From assembly GCA_963752565.1 (NCBI GenBank), contig CAVVZC010000017.1, forward strand, positions 124,001-188,000: 64,000 nt of DNA, written 5' to 3'. The first letter of the stretch is position 1, and every line of letters starts with the position of its first letter. Under the pieces are notes generated by a model that saw only the letters and a program-made list of their open reading frames with translations, made no database searches and was not told the origin of the DNA. The translations under genes and the position numbers were made by a program. Below are positions 15,839 through 26,179 of this stretch, piece by piece. This stretch comes from UBA11574 sp963752565. Lineage in GTDB: Bacteria; Desulfobacterota; Desulfobacteria; Desulfobacterales; UBA11574.

Positions 15839-18800
15839 ATGCATGACCGAACGACAGACACAAGTGGTCCCGAGGCAGCCCCTAATCGTTTGCGTCAGAT
15901 ACTTCTCAATCGCTGGTTGCTGTCCGGGGTCGCGGCAGTGGTGTTGTATGCTCTACTTGGTTTTTTGCTAACACCCTGGATCGTCACACGCTATGTAAGC
16001 CATTACGCTGGGGAAAAGCTCAAGCGCAAAGCATCCATTGCCGAGGTGCGTGTCAACCCCTTCCTATTCACCTTTGAGGCCAAGGACTTTGTACTTGAAG
16101 AGGCAGATAATCGCCCAATTATTGGCTTTGACCGCCTGTTTGTAGACTTCCAGCTCTCAAGCCTTTTCCGCTGGGCGTGGACCTTTGCCGATGTTCGTAT
16201 AGAACGACCCTCGCTGCACGTAGAGATACAGCATAACGGCCGTCTCAATTTCGCAGATCTTGCTGACAGCTTTCCAAAGCCCAAAGATCCTCCGCCCACC
16301 GACAGTCGCCCGCCGAGATTGCTGGTACATCACGCTGAAGTCATTGGCGGCAGCTTCACCTTCAGCGATCGTTCAGATACCACTCATGCTCAAGAAACAT
16401 TCTGGCCCCTCAACCTCGAGTTCAAAGAGATATCTACAATACCGGAACGTAAAGGTCCTTACACCGTTAAGGCAGACTTACCTGGTGGCGGCACGGTTGG
16501 CTGGGAAGGCGAAATATCTTTACACCCAATTTATTCTGAAGGCAAGTTAAGCATGGCCGGCTTTAAACTGGCCACAGCGTGGAAATTTGCTCAGGACGAG
16601 TTGAACCTTGCCGAGCCGGAAGGAGAGATGGACTTCAGCACGCGCTATCGGTTCGATTATCAAAAGCGCACCCCTCTCTTGATGTTGCAGGACGCGAAGT
16701 TCGCACTAAAGGGACTCTTGTTCACAGAAAAGGGCAAGAACAAACCCTTGGTTTCTCTAAAAACAATTGAAGCCGATGCTATGCGTTTCGACCTTCAAGC
16801 GCGGGAACTCATGGTTCCGAACATCGTCGTGCGTGACGGTAAAGTTGCGGCATCGGTGGATGAAAAGGGGGTGTTCGACTGGCAGAAGCTCGTCACGCGC
16901 CGGGAACCCACAGACCTGACAGAACCGAATCCTGCTGTCTCGGCATCCGAAAGTCAGCCATGGCGCTTGAAGGTAAAAGAGGTGAAAGTCGAAAACATTG
17001 CGGTGGATTATTCAGACCGCAGCCGCGCCAACCCCGTGGCGCTTGCCGTTGGCGGGCTTAATGTTTTGTTGAACGCGTCGGCAGAAGTCGGCACCGGGCC
17101 GGTAAAAGCGATGGTAAACGATCTGGAAGTGGCGTTGAATCGCGTCTCAATTTCGGAAGTAGGTAGACGACACCCCCTTCCTATCACTTGACACGCTTGT
17201 GCTGAATGACGGCCGCATCGATATTGGCAGTCGTGAGATAACGATCACGCGGGTGGGGGCCACCGGCGGTGGAACCAGTGTGGTACGCGGTAAAAACGGG
17301 CGTATCCGTCTGCTTGAGATGTTTAATCCCGGAGACAAAGGCAGGCTGAAACGCGATATCGCCGAAACCGGTATGAAGGCGCGGGCCGAAGGCAAGCCCT
17401 GGTCGTTCAGCCTTGATACGTTTGAAATGAACGGCTTCCGGGTGGGTCTGCAGGACCGTACCATTGCCCCGGCCATTGTTTATGACCTAAAAGATATCCG
17501 GGCGTCACTCAAAAATCTTACCAACGACAAAAAGACACCCATTGACTTTAAGACTGCAATCAAGGTGGTGCAGGGCGGAAGTGCAAGTGTGAGTGGTCAG
17601 GTCAGCCAGGTCGGCGACCGTGCCGATGCACGCGCGAAAATAACGGGGATAAACCTCAAACCGCTACGCCCGGCCCTGGCCAAGTTCACGTCGCTTGCGC
17701 TCGAGTCTGGTAACATCTCTGCGTCGACCCGTGTGAAGTATCGCTCTGCCAAATCCGGTCCGCAGTTAAGCGCCACCGGCTCCGTAAGCTTGGACAAACT
17801 CAGGCTGAATGAAACCGACACCGGGGAACGATTTCTTGAATGGAAGACGATGTCCGTTAATGGAATGAAGTTCGGGCTGTCACCTGATCGCCTGCAGATC
17901 GAGGAAGTGAGACTGCTGGAGCCTGGCGCCAAGGTTGTGATCTTCAAGGACCACAGCGTAAATCTGGCCAAGGTGCTAAAGAATCAGAATGCAGCTATCA
18001 ATGAGACAAAACCACAAACGACACAGATCCCGACCCCGGCCGTCACGTCGCAAAAAAAACAAACACTTTTTCCGGTGAACATCGATCGGGTCCGTGTGGA
18101 AAAAAGTGTCGTTGATTTCGCTGACCTTAGCCTTGTACTTCCTTTCGTTACCCAGATAACCGATTTTAACGGAAGTGTTACGGGCATCTCTTCCGAGTCG
18201 ACGAGCCGTACCTCGGTCAAATTTGATGGCCGAGTGGACAAATATGGTCTCTCCACGGTGGAGGGTAGTTTGAGTCCATTCACACCCAAAACGTTCACTG
18301 ATCTCACCGTGTTATTCCAAAACGTTGAGATGAAGCCACTGAGTCCTTACAGCGCCACGTTTGCCGGGCGAAAAATCACATCCGGCAAGCTTAACCTCAA
18401 ATTAGAATACAAAATCCAGAACAGCGAACTTCTCGGAGAAAATGAAGTCCTGCTGGAACAGCTTACACTCGGCGAGCGGGTAGAAGCGCCCAATGCGATT
18501 AATCTGCCGCTGGATCTTGCTATCGCACTTCTTACCGACGCTGAAGGTAAAATCAATGTTGCAGTACCGGTGCGCGGCAACGTGGACCATCCTGAATTCA
18601 AATACGGGCGTGTGATATGGCAGGCGTTCGTCAAGGTGATCACCAAAGTCGTGACCGCACCGTTCCGAGCGCTGGGCGGCCTTTTTGGCGACAAGAGCCA
18701 GCAGATGGACGCCATCGCTTTCAATCCCGGTAACGCCCGCCTACTGCCCCCAGAGCAGGAAAAACTAAAAGAGATTTCGAAAGCCCTCAAAAAACGACCC

Positions 18801-19334
18801 CAACTGCGGCTTGTAGTAGAGGGTCGTTTCGACCCTAAAATGGATGGTGAAGCGTTGCGTACCGAGCGTACACGGCATGCTCTTGCTGAACAGATGGGCG
18901 TTAAACTCGCTTCCGAAGAGGATCCGGGACCGATCGCATTCGACAGCGCAAAGACGCAAAAAGCTCTGGAAAAGTTATTGGAAATGCGCAAAGGAGACAC
19001 CGCGATTGACGATTTCAAAACACAGTACGAAAAAGCGACCGGCAAGAAGGCCAAACGGACAAATTTTGCTATGGCGGTTATCGGTTGGGCGAGTTCAGAT
19101 ACCGCCTTTTACCAGGCGATGTTCAAAGAGCTGGTAAAACTGGAACCGCTGCTCGACAACGATCTTCAGGATCTTGCTCAGCGGCGCGCCCAAACAATCG
19201 TAAAGGAGCTAAAGACCACCGGCGGGTTAGATCCTACACGGGTGACCACTGGTAGTTCCGGACCGGTGGAAAAGGCCTCGACGGATACCGTCAACACAAG
19301 CCTGACTTTGGATGTCCTCAAGCCTGCAGGCTAA
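15839..19334 (+). CDS. DUF748-family envelope protein, interrupted by one frameshift
   Basis: Two open frames (15839-17191 and 17199-19334) form one protein of about 1,165 residues. The frame changes near 17163 in a C-rich run; in the other frame the text continues in register as DTPFLSLDTLVLNDGRIDIG. There is a short cytoplasmic N-terminus, one membrane helix (about residues 24-46), then repeated beta-rich AsmA/DUF748-like segments and a C-terminal NARLLPPEQEKLKEI domain. Relatives are large periplasmic proteins, possibly in lipid or outer-membrane homeostasis. AGGAGG precedes the start. The gene looks more GC-rich than its neighbours, which may reflect transfer. Confidence 0.75.
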
Positions 19335-19621
19335 GTAACGCCAAGATTTATTTATCAGGCCGGTCATTTGAAAAGGATTGTAAAAATATAAGATATCGAC
19401 AATAGCAAGTTCTTAAATGATAATTTGAGGTTATATTCGCAATGCACAACATTTACTGATCCATAATTTTTATGTTTTTGAAACGCATTGCTGAGTCGCA
19501 AATATTACAGGTTGACTATAGGGAGGAAATGATCGAAACTCCGGAGAACCATGTGCATGGGACTTGCGGAAGTTTTGAGCAAATCAATGACCTTTAAATC
19601 TAAGTAATCATTGAAAATAAA
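19335..19621. other. spacer between the DUF748 gene and selC
   Basis: About 290 bp with no convincing gene. A GGGAGGAAATG at 19521-19531 resembles a ribosome site and start, but the frame behind it is short and unrecognised. I see no hairpin terminator for the upstream gene. Confidence 0.4.
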
Positions 19622-19719
19622 TGGCGGAAGTGCATGGGAATCGAACCCACCCGGGACGGTTTTAGCGCCCCACACCGGATTTGAAGTCCGGGAGCCTCAC
19701 CAGTAAGCTGCGCACTTCC
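19622..19719 (-). tRNA. selC: tRNA-Sec (anticodon UCA)
   Basis: On the minus strand the sequence folds as a selenocysteine tRNA. The acceptor stem is 8 bp, GGAAGTGC / GCACTTCC, and the anticodon stem-loop is CCGGACTTCAAATCCGG with UCA. A long variable arm (GGGGCGC...GCGCCCC type) is followed by the T arm GGGTGGGTTCGATTCCCA, and G-CCA is encoded. The length of 98 nt fits bacterial selC, and the body closely resembles the E. coli gene in arrangement. It implies that the host makes selenoproteins. selA and selB are not in this window. Confidence 0.96.
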
Positions 19720-19739
19720 GTTGTATGGTAGAAGAACAC

Positions 19740-19767
19740 ATAATAATAATAATTGAATTTTTGTCAA
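19740..19767 (-). promoter_or_regulatory. promoter of selC
   Basis: TTGACA (19767-19762, minus strand), a 16-bp spacer and TATTAT (19745-19740) lie about 20 bp before the mature tRNA 5' end. This is a near-consensus housekeeping promoter. Confidence 0.65.
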
Positions 19768-19911
19768 CGCTTTTGTGATGTGTGTTTACTGCTTTTTGGT
19801 GTCTTTCAGGTTTTACAACGGCAACACCCAAAAGAACAGGATTTTTAATCTGCGGCGATCAGCTTAGTTGGCGAACCGAATAACGTGCCAATGGAATATA
19901 GAGGTGAAGAT

Positions 19912-21048
19912 ATGATCAATAGAAAAAGACTGGCGGAAACATTTAAGTTTCTGGTTCAAATTGACAGTGTTTCTAAAGAAGAAGGTGTCATCGCCAACGA
20001 AATCAAAACACTACTCGAGTCTATGGGAGCAGAAACGTTTGTGGACAATGCCGGTGAAAAAATCGGCGGCAATTCGGGAAACCTGATTGCAAAGTTCAAG
20101 GGAAACACACAGGCCCCGCCGCTTCTTCTTAATGCACACATGGATACGGTGGAACCCGGCAGGGGAGTTACCGCTGTTCTGGAAAACGGAACGTTTACCA
20201 GCGACGGAACCACAATCCTTGGCGCGGACGATAAAAGTGCCATTGCCATTCTTCTGGAAACCCTAAACATATTAAAGGAAAATGATCTGCAGTATGGCCC
20301 GCTCGAGCTTGTTTTTACCGTTTGTGAAGAGATCGGTCTTCAGGGGGCCAAGCATCTTGATTTAAGTACTGTTACCGCAACGTATGGTTTTGCTCTGGAT
20401 GCCACCGACACTGAAGGAATTGTGACCCGGGCGCCTTCCGCAAACCATTTTGAATTCACAATTCACGGAAAAGACGCACATGCCGGTGCAGCCCCTGAAA
20501 AAGGGATCAATGCCATCTCCCTGGCAAGTAAGGCCATTGCAAAGCTTGAACTGGGGCGTATCGATCAAGAAACCACGTGCAACATCGGTATCATTGAAGG
20601 CGGCATCGCCACCAACATCGTACCGAACCTCGTAAAGGTCAAAGGTGAGGTAAGAAGTCATGATGAGGAAAAACTAACAAAAATTACAAATGAGATTGTG
20701 TCGTCATTTGAGGATGTTGTTGAAAATTATCAACGAGAAAATTCAGGTGACGAACTACCCCGTGTGGAATTCAATATTAAAAAAGATTTTCCTCGAACTC
20801 ATATTCCCGACGATCATCCGGTGGTCAACCTTGCATCCCGGGCCGCTGAAAACCTCGGAAGAAAAATGAAGACAAAAACCACCGGTGGTGGTGCAGATGC
20901 AAATATTTTCTTTGAAAAGGGAATCTTTACAGGCGTCCTTGGTACGGGTATGCGTGATATGCATACGGTACGGGAGTCCGTAAAACTCGACGACATGGTC
21001 CGTACAGCAGAACTTTTACTGGAGATCATCAGGCTGCACTCGCAGTAG
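19912..21048 (+). CDS. M20-family metallopeptidase (PepT-like)
   Basis: A 378-residue zinc peptidase of the peptidase T/M20 type. Metal and catalytic motifs are NAHMDTVEPG, LGADDKSAIAILLE and VFTVCEEIGLQGAKHLD (the Glu-Glu pair), with GKDAHAGAAPEKG in the lid/dimerisation domain and a final His in MRDMHTVRESV. It probably cleaves short peptides in the cytoplasm. I chose ATG 19912 because GAGGTG ends 5 nt before it; the frame is open back to a GTG at 19885. It appears monocistronic. Confidence 0.9.
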   Translation: MINRKRLAETFKFLVQIDSVSKEEGVIANEIKTLLESMGAETFVDNAGEKIGGNSGNLIAKFKGNTQAPPLLLNAHMDTVEPGRGVTAVLENGTFTSDGTTILGADDKSAIAILLETLNILKENDLQYGPLELVFTVCEEIGLQGAKHLDLSTVTATYGFALDATDTEGIVTRAPSANHFEFTIHGKDAHAGAAPEKGINAISLASKAIAKLELGRIDQETTCNIGIIEGGIATNIVPNLVKVKGEVRSHDEEKLTKITNEIVSSFEDVVENYQRENSGDELPRVEFNIKKDFPRTHIPDDHPVVNLASRAAENLGRKMKTKTTGGGADANIFFEKGIFTGVLGTGMRDMHTVRESVKLDDMVRTAELLLEIIRLHSQ

Positions 21049-21049
21049 C

Positions 21050-21357
21050 TGATGGGAGACGGTAAGAAGTAAGAAGGTGAGAAGGTGGGAAGGGTTGAGG
21101 ATAGGAAGATGTAAGCTATGCTGATAGAGGGAAGAGTTGGAAGTCATAAGGCAGAAATTAGAAAAGAGAAAAGAGGATAGGGGAGGTTGCGCAATTGAAG
21201 GTTTAAGGCTGAAGGTTAGAAGTTAGGAAGATAAGAAGATGTAAGCTATGCTGATAGAGGGAAGAGGTTGGAGGGCAGAATTCAGAAGTTAGGAAGATAA
21301 GAAGGTGAGAAGGTGAGAAGGCAGAAACTAGGAAAGAGGAATTAGAGGTCAGATGGC
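21050..21357. repeat. polypurine repeat spacer with a 32-bp direct repeat
   Basis: The 389-bp gap before larC is almost entirely A/G on the plus strand, built from degenerate AGAAGGTGAGAAGG-like units. A 32-bp segment beginning GAAGATGTAAGCTATGCTG occurs twice, at 21105 and 21235, exactly 130 bp apart. Similar tracts recur at 48279-48370 and 49120-49250. No gene is seen. Confidence 0.7.
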
Positions 21358-21437
21358 CAGATTCAAACGTTGAGCCTTGAACCGATTAAACCATTATCAG
21401 ACCAATATTAACCATTTATATCAACACAAAGATAACA

Positions 21438-22613
21438 ATGATCGCATATTTTGATTGTTTTTCAGGTATTAGCGGCGATATGACCTTGGGGGCCTTTTTT
21501 GATCTCGGCGTTCCTGTAGAATGGTTGAATGATCGCCTCGAAACAATTCCATTAACAGGGTTTGAGGTGTTGGTTGAAACGGTATCTCGCAATGGAATTC
21601 AGGCAAAAAGCGTGGAGGTTCGTGTCAAAGATGACACAACATCACGGCATTATGAAGACATAAAATCCATCATAGAAAAAAGTCCGTTGTCCCCCGAAGT
21701 CAAACAAAGAAGTCTTGATATCTTTGAAAGGATTGCAGATGCTGAAGCTTTAATTCACGGGTGCCCTAAAGAAAAAGTCCATTTTCATGAAGTCGGGGGG
21801 ATTGATGCTTTGGTCGATATTGTAGGCACAGCGCTTTGCGTTGATTATCTGACGATTGATAGCGTCATCGCTTCGCCGATCCCTGTTGGAAGAGGATTTG
21901 TCACCTGCCAACATGGAATCCTTCCGGTTCCGGCCCCTGCAACCCTCGGTATCCTTAAAGGTGTTCCGATTTACGGCACAAAGATTCCCCATGAACTGGT
22001 AACACCCACAGGTGCTTCGATCATTGCCACCCTCGCAGAATCTTTTGAAGAAATGCCGGACATGATTATTGAAAAAATCGGTTATGGTGCTGGAAAACGT
22101 GAGCTGGAATCACAACCGAATCTATTGAGGATTATTCTTGGAACCGAAATAACGAACTCGGAGAAGGGGGTTGGCGAATATCAAACCGACCAGATTGTCA
22201 TTATAGAAACCTGTGTCGACGATATGAATCCCGAGATATTCGGTTTCATGATGGAACGTCTCTTTGAAAAAGGTGCGCTGGATGTTTACTGGATTCCGAT
22301 ATTCATGAAAAAAAACCGGCCGGCTACGATGCTTCAGGTATTGTGTCCGGAAGATTGCCGGGAAGTGTTGATGGCGTGTATCTTATCTGAAAGCAGTTCG
22401 CTGGGTGTGAGATACTATCACGCCAAACGGCGGATGCTTGGCCGTGAAAGAATTTTCGTGAAAACGGTTTACGGTGAAATAGCGGTAAAACGTATTACCG
22501 AATTGGATGGCAGTTTACGGATTGTGCCCGAATATGAAATCTGCAAAAAAATCGCCCTCGATAAGAATCTTCCTATCAGGGTGGTTTATGAGTCAATTCT
22601 CAAATCGCTTTAA
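21438..22613 (+). CDS. larC: nickel-pincer cofactor biosynthesis protein LarC
   Basis: LarC inserts nickel into the pyridinium bis-thiocarboxylate mononucleotide to form the NPN cofactor used by lactate racemase (LarA) and related enzymes. The 391-residue protein begins with the family signature YFDCFSGISGDMTLGA. It also has KVHFHEVGGIDALVDIVG, HELVTPTGASI, GYGAGKRE and VIIETCVDDMNPEIFG. In Lactobacillus the gene is split and needs ribosomal frameshifting, but here it is one continuous frame. larA, larB and larE are not in the window, so the partner enzyme lies elsewhere. Confidence 0.93.
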   Translation: MIAYFDCFSGISGDMTLGAFFDLGVPVEWLNDRLETIPLTGFEVLVETVSRNGIQAKSVEVRVKDDTTSRHYEDIKSIIEKSPLSPEVKQRSLDIFERIADAEALIHGCPKEKVHFHEVGGIDALVDIVGTALCVDYLTIDSVIASPIPVGRGFVTCQHGILPVPAPATLGILKGVPIYGTKIPHELVTPTGASIIATLAESFEEMPDMIIEKIGYGAGKRELESQPNLLRIILGTEITNSEKGVGEYQTDQIVIIETCVDDMNPEIFGFMMERLFEKGALDVYWIPIFMKKNRPATMLQVLCPEDCREVLMACILSESSSLGVRYYHAKRRMLGRERIFVKTVYGEIAVKRITELDGSLRIVPEYEICKKIALDKNLPIRVVYESILKSL

Positions 22614-22673
22614 TTCCGGAAGATGTTCCCGAAGAAGACCTGAAATCAACCGTTGGTGTTTGGTGTTTTATTT

Positions 22674-22742
22674 AACCACGGATGAACACGAATAAACACA
22701 AATTAAAAAATTATTAGTGTCTATTAGTGTCTATTCGCGGTT
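22674..22742. repeat. degenerate inverted repeat
   Basis: AACCACGGATGAACACGAA and the near-complementary TTCGCGGTT end, with repeated GTGTCTATTA units between, form an imperfect foldback of about 70 bp between larC and pgpA. Similar CACAGAT/ATCTGTG spacers occur at 45402-45479 and near 49240. Confidence 0.5.
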
Positions 22743-22794
22743 GTATTCAATACTATTTCTTGACAAAAAAGGTGCCGGAATATAGAGACAAACC

Positions 22795-23256
22795 ATGAAT
22801 TTTAAACAGAAATCGGTCATGTTTCTTGCGACCGGCTGTTATATCGGGAACATCTCTTTTGCTCCCGGCACTTTTGGATCTGTTCTTGGGCTCCCTTTTT
22901 GTTTTTTTCTTTCGAAAATTGATTTTTCGATTGCGGTTTTATTGACCCTGATATTTATCTTGTGTGCCGTCTGGATCGCCAATGAGGCTGAAAAGATATT
23001 AAAGACAGAAGACCCCGGATGTATTGTTATTGATGAAATTGCAGGCATTATCTTGACATTATTCGGCCTGCCTTTTAACATGACTTCGGTGACTGCAGGA
23101 TTTATAGTATTTAGGGCACTGGACATCTGGAAACCCTATCCGATCCGGTTATTAGAAAATAAATTTTCAGGGGGAATCGGAATTGTTTTGGACGATGTCG
23201 TGGCCGGCATTTTAAGTAATCTTATTTTAAGGGTTTTTATAAAGATAATATATTAG
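22795..23256 (+). CDS. pgpA: phosphatidylglycerophosphatase A
   Basis: PgpA dephosphorylates phosphatidylglycerol phosphate in the inner membrane. The 153-residue protein has about four hydrophobic helices and the family motifs APGTFGS, DPGCIVIDEIAG, FRALDIWKPYPIR and GIGIVLDDVVAG. It heads a tight run (pgpA-lepB-pyrB-pyrC) with gaps of 27 and 12 bp and then an overlap, probably one operon. Confidence 0.93.
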   Translation: MNFKQKSVMFLATGCYIGNISFAPGTFGSVLGLPFCFFLSKIDFSIAVLLTLIFILCAVWIANEAEKILKTEDPGCIVIDEIAGIILTLFGLPFNMTSVTAGFIVFRALDIWKPYPIRLLENKFSGGIGIVLDDVVAGILSNLILRVFIKIIY

Positions 23257-23283
23257 ATATAATTAAAAAAGGTGTAATCAAAC

Positions 23284-23937
23284 TTGAAGAAAAAAAATTC
23301 TGATAAAATAGATAATGATGACATCCGCAAAAAGAAAAAGAGCGGTCTTCGGGAAAATATTGAAGCCATTCTGGTGGCCATTGTATTGGCCTTGTTCATA
23401 CGCACATTTGTCATTCAAGCGTTCAAAATTCCTTCAGGTTCAATGAAGGAGACGCTATTGATTGGGGATCACATTCTGGTCAATAAATTTATATACGGTG
23501 TAAAGGTTCCATTTTTACAGACCACAATTGTTCCCATAAAAAAACCGAAACATGGGGATATTGTGGTGTTTAAGTTTCCTGAAGATCCCAGCAAGGACTT
23601 TATCAAACGGGTCATCGCTGTTGCGGGAGATGTGGTTGAAGTTCGTGATAAGCAGGTTTATGTGAACAGCAAGCTTTTAAATCATGACTTCGGTATTCAT
23701 ACCGATTCCTATATCTTCCCGCCAAGTGTTCAGCCCAGGGATAATTTTGGGCCGGTTGTTGTACCTGAAAAATCCCTTTTCGTGATGGGAGACAATCGTG
23801 ACCAGAGCTATGACAGCAGATTTTGGGGTTTTGTGGATTTGAAGGCTTTAAAAGGAAAAGCCTTGATGATCTACTGGTCCTGGGATAAGGAAAATTTCGG
23901 CGTTCGGTGGAACAGGATCGGGCATTTATTGAAATAA
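23284..23937 (+). CDS. lepB: signal peptidase I
   Basis: Membrane serine protease that removes signal peptides from exported proteins. It has one N-terminal membrane helix (about residues 27-47), the nucleophile Ser53 in IPSGSMKETL, the general base Lys108 in FIKRVIAVAGD, and VMGDNRDQSYDSRFWG near the C-terminus. The start is TTG 23284, as no in-frame ATG occurs before the catalytic serine; GGTG lies upstream. The N-terminus is very lysine-rich. Confidence 0.92.
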   Translation: MKKKNSDKIDNDDIRKKKKSGLRENIEAILVAIVLALFIRTFVIQAFKIPSGSMKETLLIGDHILVNKFIYGVKVPFLQTTIVPIKKPKHGDIVVFKFPEDPSKDFIKRVIAVAGDVVEVRDKQVYVNSKLLNHDFGIHTDSYIFPPSVQPRDNFGPVVVPEKSLFVMGDNRDQSYDSRFWGFVDLKALKGKALMIYWSWDKENFGVRWNRIGHLLK

Positions 23938-23949
23938 AACAGGAGAGGC

Positions 23950-24888
23950 ATGGAGCTTTCAAAAAAAGATATTTTGGATATGGAATCCCTTTCTGTGGAT
24001 GAAATAACCCTGATTTTGGATACAGCGGACAAAATGAGAGAAATATCTGAAAGGTCCATTAAAAAAGTTCCAACATTAAGGGGCAAAACCGTTGTTCTTT
24101 TTTTTTATGAGCCGAGCACACGCACGCGGACTTCTTTTGATATTGCCGCCAAGCGTTTGAGTGCGGACTGTTTGTCTTTATCCGCAAGCACCAGCAGTAT
24201 GGTTAAGGGAGAAACCTTAATCGATACGGGTCGGAATCTGGAAGCCATGAATCCTGATGTGATTGTGATCCGACATACTTCAGCAGGCGCTCCGCATTTG
24301 CTGGCAAAAATGTTAAAGTCGCCCGTTATCAATGCCGGTGACGGGATGCACGCTCATCCTACCCAATCTCTTCTCGATTTGATGACGGTAAGGGAAAATA
24401 AAGGCCAAATTTCAGGCATTCGGATCGCCATCATCGGCGATATATCTCACAGCAGGGTGGCACGGTCGAACAGTATCGGATTTACAAAGATGGGTGCTGA
24501 TGTTGTTCTGTCAGGCCCCCCAACGATGATTCCAAAAGGCATCGAAACTCTTGGCGTTTCTGTGACACATAATATGGAAGAAGCGATATGTGATGCAGAT
24601 GTAATCATGATGCTGCGGATACAAAAAGAGCGTCAGCAGGATTTTTTGTTTCCGACCGAACGTGAATACTCAAAAATATACGGCTTGACAAATGCCAAAC
24701 TGAAAAAAGCAAAAGATGATGTGTTGATTATGCATCCAGGACCGATAAATAGAGGGGTTGAGATCGCCTACGATGTTGCGGATGGACCGTACTCGATTAT
24801 TCTTGAACAGGTAACAAATGGTGTTGCTGTGCGCATGGCCCTTTTATACCTTGTGACAGGGGGAACACGTAATGCTGACGGTGATTAA
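23950..24888 (+). CDS. pyrB: aspartate carbamoyltransferase catalytic subunit
   Basis: Catalyses carbamoyl phosphate plus aspartate to carbamoyl aspartate, the second step of pyrimidine synthesis. STRTRTS (residues 56-62) is the carbamoyl-phosphate site; HPTQSLLDLMT, GDISHSRVARSN and MHPGPINRGVEI are further family segments. AGGAG precedes the ATG. It overlaps pyrC by 17 bp. No pyrI regulatory subunit is nearby; pairing with a class I dihydroorotase is the arrangement known from bacteria whose PyrB acts with PyrC. Confidence 0.96.
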   Translation: MELSKKDILDMESLSVDEITLILDTADKMREISERSIKKVPTLRGKTVVLFFYEPSTRTRTSFDIAAKRLSADCLSLSASTSSMVKGETLIDTGRNLEAMNPDVIVIRHTSAGAPHLLAKMLKSPVINAGDGMHAHPTQSLLDLMTVRENKGQISGIRIAIIGDISHSRVARSNSIGFTKMGADVVLSGPPTMIPKGIETLGVSVTHNMEEAICDADVIMMLRIQKERQQDFLFPTEREYSKIYGLTNAKLKKAKDDVLIMHPGPINRGVEIAYDVADGPYSIILEQVTNGVAVRMALLYLVTGGTRNADGD

Positions 24889-26152
24889 GGGTGGGAGGGT
24901 CGTTGATCCCGGAAACTTGGACGATATTCTGGATATTGTCATAGAAAATGGCAACATTGTTGAGATTAAACAAGATGCCCTTGCAGGCGATGAAAATAAA
25001 GAATCTAAAATAATTGATGCTTCCGGTAAAATCGTTGCTCCGGGATTGATTGATATGCATGTTCACCTTCGGGATCCAGGATATGAATACAAAGAGACCA
25101 TTGAAACAGGTAGCCGTGCAGCGGCATTTGGCGGATTTACGGCGATATGCTGTATGCCGAATACAAATCCGGTCAATGACTGCGGGCAGGTTACGGAATA
25201 TATAGTAAAGAAGGCCGTCAAGGCAGATATTGTCCGTGTTTATCCAGTTGCAGCCATCAGCAAGGGGTTAAAAGGAGATAGTCTTTGTGAATATGGAGAG
25301 TTAAAGGACGCTGGGGCTATCGCCGTATCCGACGATGGCAACCCGGTGATGAACAGTCAATTGATGCGAAGGGCATTAGAATATTCAAGCGGTTTCAATC
25401 TGCCGGTTATTTCCCATTGTGAGGATTTTGATCTGGTTTCAGGCGGTGCCATGAATGAAGGCGCGGTTGCAACAAAAATGGGTCTTTCCGGGATACCCAA
25501 TGCTGCTGAAAGCATCATGGTTTTAAGGGATATCGCACTGTGTGAATTAACAGGAGTTCCCGTTCATATCGCTCATGTCAGCACCAAGGAATCTGTTAGG
25601 GCCATAAGGGATGCGAAAAAAAGAGGGGTGCCTGTTACCGCAGAGACAGCACCGCATTATTTTTCTCTGACCGATGCCTCTATAAAAGATTATAATACAA
25701 ACCACAAAATGAACCCGCCGTTGCGCTCCGAACAAGACAGAGAAGCCATTTGTCAGGGGCTTGTCGATGGCACCATTGATGCAATTGCCACGGATCATGC
25801 CCCGCATTCTATAATTGAGAAAGCCGTTGAATTCGATCAGGCTGCCAACGGTATCATCGGCCTTGAAACCGCGGTTTCTTTAGGGTTGAAGCTGGTTGAA
25901 GCTGGAATAATTGACATAACGGATCTTATTGAAAAAATGTCAAAAAATCCGGCGCGGATACTCGGATTAAAAAACGGTTTAGAAATCGGGAAAACAGCCG
26001 ATATTACCATTATAGATCCTGAAATTTCATATTGCATAGATGCCGACAGTTTCCAATCACTCAGTCGAAATACACCTTTTGACGGTTGGGATGTAAAAGG
26101 CAGGGCAGTGTTGACCATGGTGGGCGGGAAGATTGTTTATCAGGACCATTAA
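24872..26152 (+). CDS. pyrC: dihydroorotase (class I)
   Basis: Zinc hydrolase closing the pyrimidine ring. HVHLRDPG (residues 63-70) is the class I metal motif. It is followed by AICCMPNTNP, SHCEDFDLV, HIAHVSTKESV, ETAPHYFSLTD and ATDHAPHS. Length (426 aa) is normal for the catalytically complete form. It starts inside the 3' end of pyrB, so the two are translationally coupled. Confidence 0.96.
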   Translation: MLTVIKGGRVVDPGNLDDILDIVIENGNIVEIKQDALAGDENKESKIIDASGKIVAPGLIDMHVHLRDPGYEYKETIETGSRAAAFGGFTAICCMPNTNPVNDCGQVTEYIVKKAVKADIVRVYPVAAISKGLKGDSLCEYGELKDAGAIAVSDDGNPVMNSQLMRRALEYSSGFNLPVISHCEDFDLVSGGAMNEGAVATKMGLSGIPNAAESIMVLRDIALCELTGVPVHIAHVSTKESVRAIRDAKKRGVPVTAETAPHYFSLTDASIKDYNTNHKMNPPLRSEQDREAICQGLVDGTIDAIATDHAPHSIIEKAVEFDQAANGIIGLETAVSLGLKLVEAGIIDITDLIEKMSKNPARILGLKNGLEIGKTADITIIDPEISYCIDADSFQSLSRNTPFDGWDVKGRAVLTMVGGKIVYQDH

Positions 26153-26179
26153 AATATCGCAATTGTTCGTGGAGTAGTT

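Noticed and set aside
21050..21357. CRISPR array
   Set aside because: The repeats are degenerate purine words with irregular spacing; there are no uniform spacers and no cas genes. The only exact repeat is one 32-bp pair 130 bp apart.
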